From Symsagittifera roscoffensis (taxonomy: Eukaryota > Xenacoelomorpha > Acoela > Convolutidae), in assembly GCF_963678635.1 (NCBI RefSeq), contig NC_087063.1:18829814-18893813 (forward strand): a DNA stretch of 64,000 nt. The letters are read 5' to 3'. A program made the position numbers and the translations under genes. Positions 24,101 through 31,605 of the stretch are shown in pieces. A model generated the notes under the pieces. That model saw only the letters and a list, made by a program, of their open reading frames with translations, was not told where the DNA came from and made no database searches. Position 1 is the first letter of the stretch. Every line of letters begins with the position of its first letter.

Positions 24101-26687
24101 GAAAAAAAATGCCGACAAAACTTAACTGACGGACGATAGTCCGAAACATCTTAAATGAAACACAAAAGAAACACAAAAGAAAGCCGCTGAAAAAAAACGA
24201 CTTGGTAAAATCACCACCAAAATCCACCAAAATAAAAGGCAAATTCGAACAGGACATATTTTTAAACTGCTACCATGCACAAAATGTCTGTTGCAGTAAA
24301 TTTGTTAGTATATTAAGGTGGCAATCGATTAGTATTTACCAATGACCAACTGTTTTAAAAGCCGATCAAATATTTTCGTTACCAGAACAAAAATCCACAG
24401 TTGATGCCAAATTAGACGCCGTAGGGTTTACTTGATAAATCAAATACAAAGCAGTCTGCATATTGTATGTTATAAAACTACCCTAAGCCTTTGATACAAT
24501 TGATCATTCTATTTTACCAGCAAAAAGCCAAATGTATGGGTTAAGGGAACATGTTCATGCAAAGCTAAGCTTTATCTCTAATTGTTTCCCGTCGAGATAT
24601 TTTGACAGACCTGAAAAAAGTGGAAACAGAAGGATCAGTAAAAAGCTCAAACCTAATTCTACTCGATATAGATGATGTTCGTGAGGCTATAGAGAGAATG
24701 AAAATCGTTTTTTTAGCTGAAGCTAAATGCCTAAATTGAGAAATCAGAAGTTTTGAAAACGAAAAAAGGATTTTACAGAGTGATCAAATCAGATAGCCGC
24801 AAATCGGACTTTACGCAAAACCCTAATTCCTCTGCTTAAAAAGAGATATCTGCTTGAGTAAAAATCAAAACTACTACCCGCTCTTTCAATTGAATTCTTT
24901 ATTTCAGACTTGGCTGGGTAACTTTTGAAAAAAGTTTCCAATAATTGAACGAAAAATAGAAATTTGACTATTCAAAGAACCAAAAACTTTTCTATACTTA
25001 AGCGTATGAAAAGCCTATACTAAAGCATTCAAAAATTTAGCTAGTAGTTTTCAATAAAAGGAATTAAATTTCTTTAAAGACGGTAAAAGTTTCGAAGAAT
25101 GGAGTTTTCCGAAGTTTTCTACAGAAAAACAACTTCAGAATCATTAGGTTGATTTTGAAGAAAGAAACTACGAAAAAAATGGGCAAAATTTGCTATTTTC
25201 TAGGGCACGCTTTTTTCAAAACTACGGGCATAGTCATTTGCGCAGGAAAGATGTGCATAACTACTTTCATTCGGTCAAAGTCAAACTCCAATTTGGCAGG
25301 GTAGTTTATGAGAAAAGTCAAAAAAATTCAAAAATTAACTTAAATGTTAAAAAATGAGCTTGTTTGAAGCCAGGACTTATTTCTACTAAACTCAGGGAAA
25401 ACCACTCGAGAAGATGCGATCTCCGCTCCGTGATCTGTTCTTTTGATTCAAATCTTCATCCCAGCTTTGTGCATTTAATATTTGCCAGAAAATGAAAAAA
25501 TTCAAAACAGGACAATAATCCCCTACTGAAACTTTCGAGAGCCATAGAAGGTGGTGTAGAACGAAATGAGACTAGCGAAATACGCAGGCACAGAGAAGAG
25601 CCGCCTGCTTGTCCATTGGTACCATTTTTTTTAAGAAATGGTACAATAGTATGAGAAAAAATGAAACTTCTGCGAAAACGGCGAAATTTTTCCAAAGCGT
25701 CGCAAAAAAAAAACAAATCCTTTAAGTTTTCGAGGTGGGCGTTTATTTTGTCAGTTAGGACTTCACACTAGCCAAAAATAAAGCAACAAAATATACTTTT
25801 AAATTGCCTATGCTTAAATAGGCTTAAATATGATAAACTGAAACATACCAAAAGTGCCACCAAGTGAGCACTTTCACTTGCGACCTATGTGTAAAAAAAT
25901 TCTTCGTAATAACATACTAGATTTCGCTTGTGTAAACACTGACTAATCGCCAGTATAATTATCGCATGGTAAAGATTGCTACACACTTGCTAACCCAAAG
26001 AGAGATAACTTGGCCAATATATGAATATTTTGTCGCCTTGAGAAATCTAAAAAGTAATATCAACTTTCAAACCTAAAAGTAAATGAAGTTTCTAGCGCTA
26101 TTTTAACTTTCTCAGCAGTTAAAGACCATAATCTGTTTTCCTTTCAATGCATGACTTTCAATTGAACTTGAAAAAAATATGAGTCAAAGCGTGAAAAATA
26201 GTGACCTAATTATGTGTCACATATTTAATTGACACTTAATCAGAAGCTGACGGGATCAGTGTTCAAGGATCAATACTGGTCGAGTTGCCGTCTACTTATA
26301 AATTAAATGGCAACGCAAAAAAAATGGTAGCGGGTTACCGCGACGCACCTACTTCGGCAGCTTTTTCCAAAACACAGACTCGTATATCAGCGCCCTTCTG
26401 AGTAGCAAGCTGTTTAAGTCTGATGGCTGCAGAGAGACCAGCCGGACCAGCACCAACAATTAATACATCAGTTTCATCCGCAACTCGTTCCATGTCTACT
26501 TCTAAATACCAAACCAGCTATTCCATAATAATCGCTGTTTCAAATATTTTGAGATGTTCAGAAACAATAAATACCACTTACCTTTCCATCGTACATCATT
26601 TTCACGTGGATAAACTGAATAATGAGTCGTTATTTTAGCTTGAGTTGAAAAAGATCTGTGGAGAGACTGTAATAATTTATTCCTCAT
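2969..26687 (-). CDS. ETFDH: ETFDH, electron-transfer-flavoprotein:ubiquinone oxidoreductase (5' and central exons; 3' end not in window)
   Basis: ETF-QO is the inner-mitochondrial-membrane flavoprotein that takes electrons from ETF (fatty-acid and amino-acid oxidation) and reduces ubiquinone. Joined exons, minus strand: 26687-26582, 26501-26349, 6762-6686, 6613-6532, 6123-6005, 4377-4150, 3601-3536, 3187-2969. They total 1,050 nt (350 codons) and all phases agree. Residues 1-20 form a short Arg/Ser-rich presequence. GAGPAG at residues 52-57 is the FAD Rossmann motif. [30 protein letters not shown] and ARALNEGG are blocks I recognise from animal ETF-QO. The family is about 600 residues, so roughly 250 C-terminal residues, including the 4Fe-4S ligands, are missing from the window. 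The ATG at 26,687 is chosen because it gives a typical presequence; upstream in-frame sequence looks like repeat DNA. Identification is secure and exon borders are inferred from splice sites plus phase. Confidence 0.93.
3536..3601 (-). CDS. ETFDH: ETFDH exon 7 (DHTVGWPL block)
   Basis: 66 nt, 22 codons, [22 protein letters not shown], lying between a TTTCAG acceptor and a GTAAGT donor. The block is nearly invariant in animal ETF-QO. Confidence 0.9.
4150..4377 (-). CDS. ETFDH: ETFDH exon 6 (FAEGCHG block)
   Basis: 228 nt, 76 codons, from [11 protein letters not shown] through [23 protein letters not shown], to [10 protein letters not shown]. This is the second conserved FAD-contact region and the start of the quinone-binding domain. 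The acceptor is CTTCAG and the donor GTACAG. The intron upstream (1.6 kb) carries two copies of a 540-bp repeat. Confidence 0.93.
4515..5056. repeat. 540-bp interspersed repeat, copy 1 (ETFDH intron 5)
   Basis: Roughly 90% or more identical by eye to 5,381-5,918 in the same orientation. It begins ACAAGACTGCTCGTATCAG and ends near AGTCGGAACA. It contains a small palindromic CGCGTTAATAGCGC region and no ORF. Its flanks show no clear target duplication. Confidence 0.8.
5384..5927. mobile_element. 540-bp interspersed repeat, copy 2, with 16-bp target-site duplication
   Basis: Same sequence as the copy at 4,515. It is bounded by identical direct repeats TAAAAACTAAAGTATA at 5,368-5,383 and 5,928-5,943, which I read as a target-site duplication. 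A duplication this long and a non-coding body fit a retroposed (LINE-mobilised) element, but no tRNA- or 5S-like promoter boxes were recognised and there is no clear poly-A tail. Between the two copies (about 5,060-5,340) is a degenerate tandem repeat built on TGAGACAAAAG and ACAAAATGTGTCTTC words. Confidence 0.65.
6005..6123 (-). CDS. ETFDH: ETFDH exon 5 (GNYIVRLG block)
   Basis: 119 nt encoding [15 protein letters not shown] through [15 protein letters not shown], the part of the FAD domain that precedes the ubiquinone-binding insertion. The acceptor TTTTTCCAG and donor GTTATA leave the exon end on a codon boundary that matches exon 6. Confidence 0.92.
6532..6613 (-). CDS. ETFDH: ETFDH exon 4
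   Basis: 82 nt encoding [15 protein letters not shown] through IPVPIPP plus one base. The IPVPI-P segment is conserved in ETF-QO. The donor is GTACAC. Confidence 0.88.
6614..6685 (-). other. ETFDH: ETFDH intron 3, non-canonical GC-AG
   Basis: 72-bp intron whose donor reads GGG|GCGAGT and whose acceptor is ATTTTAG. A GT donor four bases further on would throw the next exon into a frame with a stop after eleven codons, while the GC donor joins DRG to APITTEV in frame. GC-AG introns are a known minor class in animals. Confidence 0.7.
6686..6762 (-). CDS. ETFDH: ETFDH exon 3 (SGACLEP block)
   Basis: 77 nt, completing the split glycine codon from exon 2, then [11 protein letters not shown] through LLPDWKDRG. 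The reading frame across the 19.6 kb intron is exact, which links the two gene halves. The only phase-consistent 3' border uses a GC donor (GC|GAGT). Confidence 0.88.
6763..7370. other. Start of ETFDH intron 2 (acceptor side), unrecognised sequence
   Basis: Intronic sequence between exon 3 and the first tandem unit. The small minus-strand ORF near 7,019-7,210 has no recognisable similarity. Nothing else is seen. Confidence 0.5.
8200..8337 (+). pseudogene. Non-LTR reverse transcriptase scrap, L unit 1
   Basis: Translates as [28 protein letters not shown]. This matches the conserved RT block of non-LTR elements (usual pattern D-L-x-K-A-F-D-T-V-x-H-x-x-L-L followed by Y-G-I-R-G). The catalytic YxDD block is not attached. 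It is a fragment carried inside a repeat unit, not a gene. Confidence 0.65.
8959..9042 (+). pseudogene. Non-LTR reverse transcriptase scrap, second in L unit 1
   Basis: Reads [14 protein letters not shown] and then PAKRQMYG before a stop. It is a diverged copy of the scrap 760 bp upstream, showing that the unit itself contains an old internal duplication. Confidence 0.55.
11247..11831 (+). pseudogene. CACTA/EnSpm-like transposase fragment, L unit 2
   Basis: 194 codons open with no proper ATG start (the first codon is GTG), so this is an internal fragment. It begins with paired Cys motifs (CLKC near residue 9 and YGCSLC near residue 28), then a basic DPSKH segment, [10 protein letters not shown], an [12 protein letters not shown] block, [12 protein letters not shown], and [18 protein letters not shown]. 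The order Cys-pair, G-I-x-G-x-S, D-x-M-H, R-x-L, K-A-S-E-x-x-x-F-L-L-Y is what I know from the C-terminal half of animal and plant CACTA/EnSpm transposases. No terminal inverted repeats were identified. It ends shortly after RSPKF, where the sequence rejoins that of unit 1. Confidence 0.55.
12000..12191 (+). pseudogene. Non-LTR reverse transcriptase scrap, L unit 2
   Basis: [18 protein letters not shown].. and on through a SHRGILTD segment, the unit-2 counterpart of the scrap at 8,200. It is open for about 63 codons, the longest RT remnant here, but covers only the one block. Confidence 0.6.
12757..12865 (+). pseudogene. Non-LTR reverse transcriptase scrap, second in L unit 2
   Basis: Diverged [14 protein letters not shown] version, in the same relative place as the scrap at 8,959. 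It is shorter and more degraded than the neighbouring copy. Confidence 0.5.
14713..15349 (+). pseudogene. CACTA/EnSpm-like transposase fragment, L unit 3
   Basis: Counterpart of 11,247-11,831 with a one-base insertion near 14,750 that destroys the first CxxC (AAGTGCAAG became AAATTGCAAG) and moves the frame. From there the same blocks follow ([42 protein letters not shown]). At its 3' end it continues into sequence different from unit 2 ([11 protein letters not shown]), showing that the fragment ends at different points in different units. Confidence 0.55.
15351..15900. other. Intron sequence between L and S arrays
   Basis: A non-coding stretch that shares short blocks with the tails of both arrays (TTTCCAATAATTGAACG, GGGCATAGTCATTT and GGCAGGGTAGTTT words). 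It appears to be a diverged unit tail. No ORF of interest. Confidence 0.45.
15901..17248. repeat. Partial S unit without the Helitron-like insertion
   Basis: Homologous to the S unit (CCCTACTGAAACTTT, CATTGGTACCATCTTATT, AAAAGTGC..GCACTTTT hairpin at 16,241-16,266, RT scrap near 16,745). At about 16,210 it reads straight through GCTTAAATAGGCTTAAATATGA where the three full S units carry a 1.23 kb insertion. It therefore serves as an empty-site comparator. From 16,590 on it matches the tail of the full units. Confidence 0.7.
17548..18777 (-). mobile_element. Helitron-like non-autonomous element in S unit 1
   Basis: On the minus strand it starts TCTATTATATATTTAAAT next to an A and ends with hairpin GCACCGGAGGTGC followed by TTTACACGCTA and a T. 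A 5' TC, a short GC hairpin about 10 nt from the 3' end, and insertion without target duplication are Helitron hallmarks. The terminal base departs from the usual CTRR. The body holds degenerate repeats of about 130-150 bp with motifs such as GATTTGAGCAGTCATATTT and GGAGGCAAGATTCGCA. No Rep/helicase. Confidence 0.6.
20118..21347 (-). mobile_element. Helitron-like non-autonomous element in S unit 2
   Basis: Near-identical to the copy at 17,548 and in the same place in its unit, so it was multiplied by tandem duplication and not by a new insertion. Confidence 0.6.
22695..23923 (-). mobile_element. Helitron-like non-autonomous element in S unit 3
   Basis: Third near-identical copy in register with the array. 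It shares with unit 2 the CGTGTACAGCACC variant and the GATAACTAACAAAATTTG variant that separate both from unit 1, so units 2 and 3 are the more recent pair. Confidence 0.6.
24961..25985. repeat. Partial, diverged S/L-related unit with empty Helitron site
   Basis: Continues from the last S unit with an L-like tail (about 24,960-25,450), then an S-like block. Near 25,815 it reads through GCTTAAATAGGCTTAAATATGAT with no insertion, a second empty-site comparator. The hairpin at 25,850-25,875 is slightly decayed (GCACTTTC). Confidence 0.6.
25986..26348. other. Donor-side end of ETFDH intron 2
   Basis: Intron sequence adjacent to exon 2. No repeat or coding match recognised. Confidence 0.5.
26349..26501 (-). 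CDS. ETFDH: ETFDH exon 2 (FAD-binding Rossmann motif)
   Basis: 153 nt, entered in phase with two bases and left with one. It encodes VDMER, the dinucleotide-binding [14 protein letters not shown] strand-turn-helix, and the end of the first beta-alpha-beta unit ([11 protein letters not shown]). The acceptor is TATTTAG and the donor GTGCGT. Intron 1 before it is 80 bp; intron 2 after it is about 19.6 kb. Confidence 0.92.
26582..26687 (-). CDS. ETFDH: ETFDH exon 1 (presequence and ITTHY block)
   Basis: 106 nt, 35 codons plus one base. It encodes the mitochondrial targeting region followed by the conserved [13 protein letters not shown] stretch. The donor is GTAAGT. A pyrimidine tract ending TTTTAG at about 26,696 could be the acceptor of a further 5'-UTR intron. 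A Helitron-like 3' end lies less than 80 bp upstream. Confidence 0.88.
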
Positions 26688-26764
26688 TGTTGGAACTAAA
26701 ATTGAGAGAAAACACTTTTGTCTGTAACAGTGGCTACTTAAGTCACACATGAAGTTAAGAGTAA

Positions 26765-28288
26765 CTAGCGTGTAACGCACCTCCGGTGCTTCCAATTTTA
26801 AAATTGAAAAAAATATCTGCATTCTTTGAGTGTACTCTGACAGCACCCAATAACAGGCTTTGTAATTTCAAATTTTGCAAAAACGTAACATCTTGGAAAC
26901 TAAAAGCATTTGAGCAGTCGCATTTGGGCCCAAAATTTGCATAAAATGTACTCTCACAGTACCCCTCTACAGGGTTAGGAATTTCGAATTTTGAGAAAAA
27001 TTGAAAAACCAATAAAACGTCACATCTCGATAACTACAAAGACTGGAGCATTCATATGTGGAGGCGAGATTCGCAACATCCTCGAGTATTCTGACAGCCC
27101 CCAATTAAAGGGCTGGGAGTTCCAAACTTTGAACAAAAATTGAATTAATGTTTTCTGAAAATTTTTTGAAATATCGCAAAAAATGTTATATCTCGCTAAC
27201 TACCAAGTATTGAGCGGTCATTTTTAGATTCAAGACTGGCAGCCCCTGAGAATATTCTGGGAGCCCCCATTACAAGGATCAAAGTTTAAAAATTTGAACA
27301 AACATTGACAATAAAAAATCACAAAAAAATGTCTTATCTCTTATCTCGTTAACTACAGACTTGAGCAGTCATACGTGAGGCGAGATTCAGAAACCCCTCC
27401 AGTATTCTGACAGCCCCCAAACAAAGGGTTGGGAACTTCAAAAATTGAAATAAAAAAAAATTACGCTTTCTGAAAATACTTTGAAAAAAATACAAAAAAA
27501 AACATGATATCTCAAAAAGTAACAAGATTGGAGTAGTCATATTTTGAGGCGAGATTCGCAACTACAGAAAAATCTCTAACAGATTCCAACTAAAGGGTTG
27601 GGAAACTCTAGGGAACTTAAAGGGTTCGCAACCCCTGGCGAACTCTGACAGCATCACACCATTGTGTTGCTTACTTCTAACTCGGTGGAACAAACACTGG
27701 ATCCAAACTGGAAAATTGGACAAAAAACTATTCTCACGTATTGCTATTCTCACGTGTTACGTTATGAACAGTACAGTTACAAAAAAAAAACTTTTACATG
27801 GCAAGATACGCATTTAGGCTCATTATAAGGATGAGATTTTAAAAAATTGAAAAACAAACAAAATTAAGTTTTCTGAAAATTTTTTAGAATATACCACAAA
27901 AAAACGTGATACCTCAGAAACTAAAAATATTTGAGTAGTCATATTTGGAGGCGAGATTCGCAACTCCCGCAAATTCTCTGACACTTTCCAATTAAAGGGT
28001 TGCGAATTTCAAAATTTGAGAATTAAATAACAAAAAACATCATATAATTAGTAGCAAAAAGTTCGGACAGACAAAAATAATTAAAAAGAGCAAATGACTT
28101 TTTTCAGACAATTTTTGCATGCAAAAGCTGATTTTTCAGACAAAAAATATGTCTCAGTGTCGCCTAAATTTTCAAATTTGCATGCAAAAATTGCTCAAAA
28201 ATGGCAGATTGCTCTTTTTAATTATTTCTGTCTGTCCGAACTTTTTGCACCTTTCTATATCTCGTAAACTACGATGATTTGAACAGTA
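26765..28288 (-). mobile_element. Helitron-like element with canonical 3' end, just upstream of ETFDH
   Basis: On the minus strand the 3' end reads GCACCGGAGGTGC hairpin, then GTTACACGCTAG, followed by T: a CTAG terminus 12 nt after a GC-rich hairpin, the textbook Helitron 3' end. The body holds about eight degenerate repeats of 130-160 bp (ATCTCG..AACTAC, GAGCAGTCATATTT, GAGGCGAGATTCGCAAC, CTGACAGC.CCC words), related to the insertions in the S units. The 5' end is not seen because a MITE and then an LTR interrupt the element at its distal side. No Rep/helicase ORF. Confidence 0.65.
28051..28250. mobile_element. 200-bp MITE, possibly Tc1/mariner-derived
   Basis: Terminal inverted repeats of about 44 bp: left GTAGCAAAAAGTTCGGACAG, right (reverse complement) GTGCAAAAAGTTCGGACAG, both running on through an AATAATTAAAAAGAGCAA stretch. 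The centre contains further palindromic TTTTGCATGCAAAA pieces, so nearly the whole element can fold. The flanking TATA-type sequence suits a TA target, and it sits inside the Helitron-like repeat array. Confidence 0.75.
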
Positions 28289-30119
28289 TGACATTCGACC
28301 AGAATGGCGGTCAAAGTGCATGTCAACAACCAAACTTCATTAGCAGCAGCCGAGTGAGAAAAATGGCAATTTCGACGAATTAGCAGGGTTAATCGTTCAT
28401 TTAACGAATTGGGAGAGGTCAATTTGCGGTCACAAAGTGCTTTTTGAAAATTCGTTCGAAAGTAAAGACACGTCACGACATTGAAATTTTGCAGTGACTG
28501 AAAATGCGCGAAAATCACAAGAACGATTATCGCTAGTAGAAACAACAACGAGTCTCGACACTGAAGAAAATAGTGAAAACTATAATGAGATTACAATCGA
28601 GACTATCCGAAGTGTAACGATTGTGCAGCTTCAATCGTTACGAAGCAGTTCCCGAGAACTCGGAGGGGTATTGCGAAGATTTTACTACCCTTCCCCTTTC
28701 TAGACGGCAACAAGACCGCTCTTCGACCGGTTTCATTAATCCGGAAGGGTCTTGGGAAGAGACTGAAACTGTTTTTTAAACAACTTTTAGCTTCCGGAAA
28801 GGCCCTGAGTTGAATTTAATTATAATCTAGTTCAGTTTTCAGAATATGAGAAGCTAGTAGTTGAGGGCAAGGATTGATCCATCTCCAATGATTTTGATGA
28901 TTTTTATCTACTGAACAAAAACAATAGCACTTTGATAATTGAGCAGCAACCCTGATTTAGGAGTGACCTCGTGGTCTTGGGACACTGAGACCCAGCCATG
29001 AGCTCATTAATTTTGCATGTAAGCAAGCTATTCCGCGTGATTTGACCAATAGCCTCAAATATGTAACATTCGCCCGGAAGTACATATCGACGGAAAATAA
29101 AGCTAAGCTATAAAACGACTGGCCAGCGTCTAAACTAAGCTCTACATGCTTTTCACTGTCTCTACCAAAGCGAGTTCTTGTGGTGGTCTTTCTAACATCG
29201 GGTCGACAAAAACGTTACTGCTTTCGGCTTCGTCAAAACACTCAAATTAACTTGTTTACATGCAAAATAAACGAGCTCATGGCTGGATCTCAGTATCCCC
29301 AGATCACGAGGTCACTCGTAAAAACAGGGCTACCACTATTTATTATATTAATATTGTTTTTGTTCAGTAGATAAAAATCATCATCTCCATCGAAGATGGA
29401 TCAACCCTTGCCCCTAACTCCTAGCTTCTCATCGTCGGAAAATGAATTCAAATGTTAAATAAATTCAATTCAGGACATAATCGGGAAGCTAAAAGTTTAT
29501 ATAAAATGATTTCAGTTCAAGTCCCGAGACCCCTCCAGATTCCTGAATCCGGAGAAATCACACCCTTATCTTCTTTCCGGAAGGCTGTTTTTCTACCCTT
29601 CACCGTTGTTGTGAACGGCCTTGCGACGATTGTTGCGACACAATTGTTGCAACTCGGAGCGGTCTCTGCTAACACTCTGTCGTATCTTCGTCTTTTCTCT
29701 CAATTATCGTTGTTGTTACCGTTGCAACTACTGTTGTTGCGTCTTAACTCTGAATTTCTTCCAAAATGGCCGTTTTTGACGTTTCTCAGAAATATGACGT
29801 CATCCTTGGAAATTTTAAAAATTTGAAATACCAGAATATTCAGTTTGACTAATCTTGTCAATAACACTGTTAATCCTTCAAAACTGCTAATTCGGAGGGT
29901 TAGCTGCTAACAATTCGAAATTGCCGAATCTGCATTTTAGTCCATTCTGGTCGAATGTCACAATAGTAACGACTTTGTCGACCCAATGTTAATGGATCAA
30001 ACACAGAATTTGCTTTGGTAAAGACGATTAAAAGCATGTGAAGTTGTGTTTAGACGCTAGCCAGTCGTTTCAAAACCTAGCTTTTTTCCGTCGGTATGTA
30101 CTTGCGGGAGAATGTTACA
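28289..30119 (+). mobile_element. LTR A (plus orientation), split by LTR B
   Basis: Runs TGACATTCG (28,289) to GAATGTTACA (30,119) and is interrupted at 29,062-29,960. Without the insert it is about 927 bp. The ends are TG..CA with a short inverted repeat, as in retroviral and Ty3-type LTRs. It aligns end to end with LTR C at 55,721-56,663 (shared GATCCATCTCC, CCAGCCATGAG, GACGCTAGCCAGTCGTTT). It is followed after ten bases by a TGG-type primer-binding site. It is inserted in the Helitron-like array. Confidence 0.72.
29062..29960 (-). mobile_element. LTR B (minus orientation), solo LTR nested in LTR A
   Basis: 899 bp. On the minus strand it starts TGACATTCGACCAGAATGG and ends GGGCGAATGTTACA. 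Flanks are AAATA (left) and CAATA (right), four of five bases matching, consistent with a 5-bp target duplication. It is of the same family as LTR A but reversed, so together they form a large foldback. The 124-codon plus-strand ORF inside it (29,452-29,826) is antisense to the LTR and is not a gene. Confidence 0.72.
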
Positions 30120-30315
30120 TATGTTTTAATGGCGCTCCTGGTTGTTATTCTTTTAATATCATGATCGGCAGACCCGTCAACAAGCACTCCGCGCCGAGCT
30201 CATGCTCTAATAAATGCCCTTAACATAGGGCTGGAAGGGTAGTTCGGAACGCGCAAGCCTTCCGGGTTCCCTGATTAAGTTTTTAACCTATTTAAGTGCA
30301 GATATCTCGCAATGT
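30120..30315 (+). mobile_element. Retroelement leader fragment with putative primer-binding site
   Basis: Directly after LTR A. TGGCGCTCCTGG at 30,130-30,141 lies where the minus-strand primer-binding site is expected. The following 150 bp aligns with the leader at 58,580-58,745 (shared ATGGCGCTCCTGG, CCTTCCGG, TTTTTAA). It is cut off near 30,300, where reverse-strand 3'-UTR sequence of the minus element begins. Confidence 0.6.
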
Positions 30316-30925
30316 TCGTAAAATTGGTACAGTGTCATCAAACAGAATTTACAAAATGCACGAAATTATTTTTATCCACGTCATATCGACTCACTGCAGA
30401 ATATAAATGGCATCATACTACACTACTATAGCCTTCCAAAATCTTTCACTAATCTGCACTTTCGAGGATATGACTTTAGATAAAACATTTTTTCTGACTT
30501 CCCATGTCAACGCCCTGATTTAAAGTTTTTTCTGCTAGGTTTTAAAAGGTGTTAGTTTGCAGGACAGTCCGGCCAACCAACAAGCTAAAATTATCCTACT
30601 ATGCTTCCTCCCTTCGGAAGTTTTAGTTGTTATTGGTCCTGAATATTAAAACTAAGGAACTCTGTGGTTAGAAAGAACAATGAAACAATCTCCCCCTTCA
30701 AGAGATTATCCAAGCCTTTCATGCTACCACAAAGTGATCAGTTGTCCTAGTTGATTAAAAACAATCAAGCAGGCTAGAATATTTAAATATACTTTTTACT
30801 CAAGCCTTTCTTAATAAATACTAAGTGTCTCTAAAGCCACTAACTAAAATCAGAATACAAATTTATAAATGCAGCAAATACTTTAGTGTTCAAAACTCAA
30901 CTAAATGTTTTCTCTCACTTTTCAA
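30316..30925 (-). mobile_element. 3' untranslated region of the minus-strand retroelement
   Basis: Reverse complement aligns in order with 55,160-55,670 of the plus element (shared ATTCAGGACCAATAACAACT, GTAGTATGATGCCATTT, GACACTGTACCA). Non-coding. Its own 3' LTR is missing: the sequence switches to a plus-strand leader fragment at about 30,315. Confidence 0.65.
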
Positions 30926-31605
30926 TTACAACTTAGTTGCATAGTTTCTTACTTGAGTTTTTGTCACACACATAAAACAATTCTGAAGTTTAACTTCTTC
31001 TCTTCCGTCACCTCTTTGTTTCTTCTTTTTTTGTCGTTTAGAAGTTCTAAAATTTCTAAATTGTTCTAATTTTCTTTTTGTTTGCATCTTGTTTTCCGGC
31101 CATTTGTCAATGCTCCATCTCTTCCTGCGACATTGACTCTGCACTTTCAGTTTCTGTGTCTTGCAACACATCGTTAGCTATTCTGACGCTGTTGGAAGCA
31201 GTCCTCCAACACTTCGGCTCTTCTACCCTTTGTTTACAACAAGGTAGGGGATCCATGTTAGATTCTCTGTTCGTGCAGAAGCTGTTGTGGAGACACAACG
31301 TCACGTTTCTCTCCAAATCTTCCATCAATATCTCTTCCTTCTCTCTTCCATTACGCTCACTTGGCCTGGAAATTCTCTTAACAGCGGTGGTCACTGCATT
31401 CCGATGAAACAGGAAAGCTCGCTTGAAAGCTCCTGCCCCAATGTCCAGCTGATACACACTGTACACTCTGCCGTGCTTCTACATATGCTTCTTCGCATAC
31501 TCATACAACCATGCAGTCATGTTGGCTCTAAACCATGGCATCAGTCGTCTCCTTGCCCATATCTTTTTCACTTCCATCGGAATGTTCAGAATCTTGCACA
31601 TTGTC
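30926..31605 (-). pseudogene. Extra ORF segment 11: C-terminus with conserved Cys cluster and basic tail
   Basis: Contains RLMPWFRANMTAWLYEYAK, AFKRAFLFHRNAVTTAVKR, then CLHNSFC and, ten residues on, CCKQRVEEPKC. The plus copy keeps all five cysteines with the same spacing (54,960-55,045), suggesting a structural or metal-binding knot. One reading then ends at 31,107; in the neighbouring frame a strongly basic KRQKKKKQRG stretch leads to a stop at 30,926. Confidence 0.5.

Larger units (their letters stand above)
17249..24960. repeat. Tandem array of three near-identical 2.57 kb units (S units)
   Basis: Units begin at about 17,249, 19,816 and 22,396 (landmark ATAAGCCCCTACTGAAACTT); period 2,567-2,580 bp. 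By eye, differences are mostly homopolymer lengths and a few substitutions, plus an extra AGAAACACAAA step in the second and third units, so the amplification is recent. Each unit holds a non-coding block, the Helitron-like insertion on the minus strand, an AAAAGTGC/GCACTTTT hairpin and an RT scrap (about 19,310, 21,890, 24,470). Several 60-95 codon ORFs repeat in every unit only because the DNA does. Confidence 0.88.

Noticed and set aside
17304-24118. Minus-strand ORFs of 62-95 codons repeated three times (e.g. 17,304-17,591, 18,370-18,558, 18,706-18,972)
   Set aside because: They repeat because the 2.57-kb unit repeats; they include homopolymer-coded Phe/Lys runs, change length with A-run slippage, and cross the Helitron-like insertion boundary.
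29452-29826. 124-codon plus-strand ORF with a hydrophobic Leu-rich stretch
   Set aside because: Lies entirely in LTR B, antisense to it, and LTR A and LTR C do not keep it open.
30130-30290. Possible tRNA gene suggested by TGGCGCTCC..CCTTCCGGGTT
   Set aside because: No cloverleaf with anticodon and T-arm could be formed; the position after an LTR and the second copy at 58,580 favour a retroelement leader.
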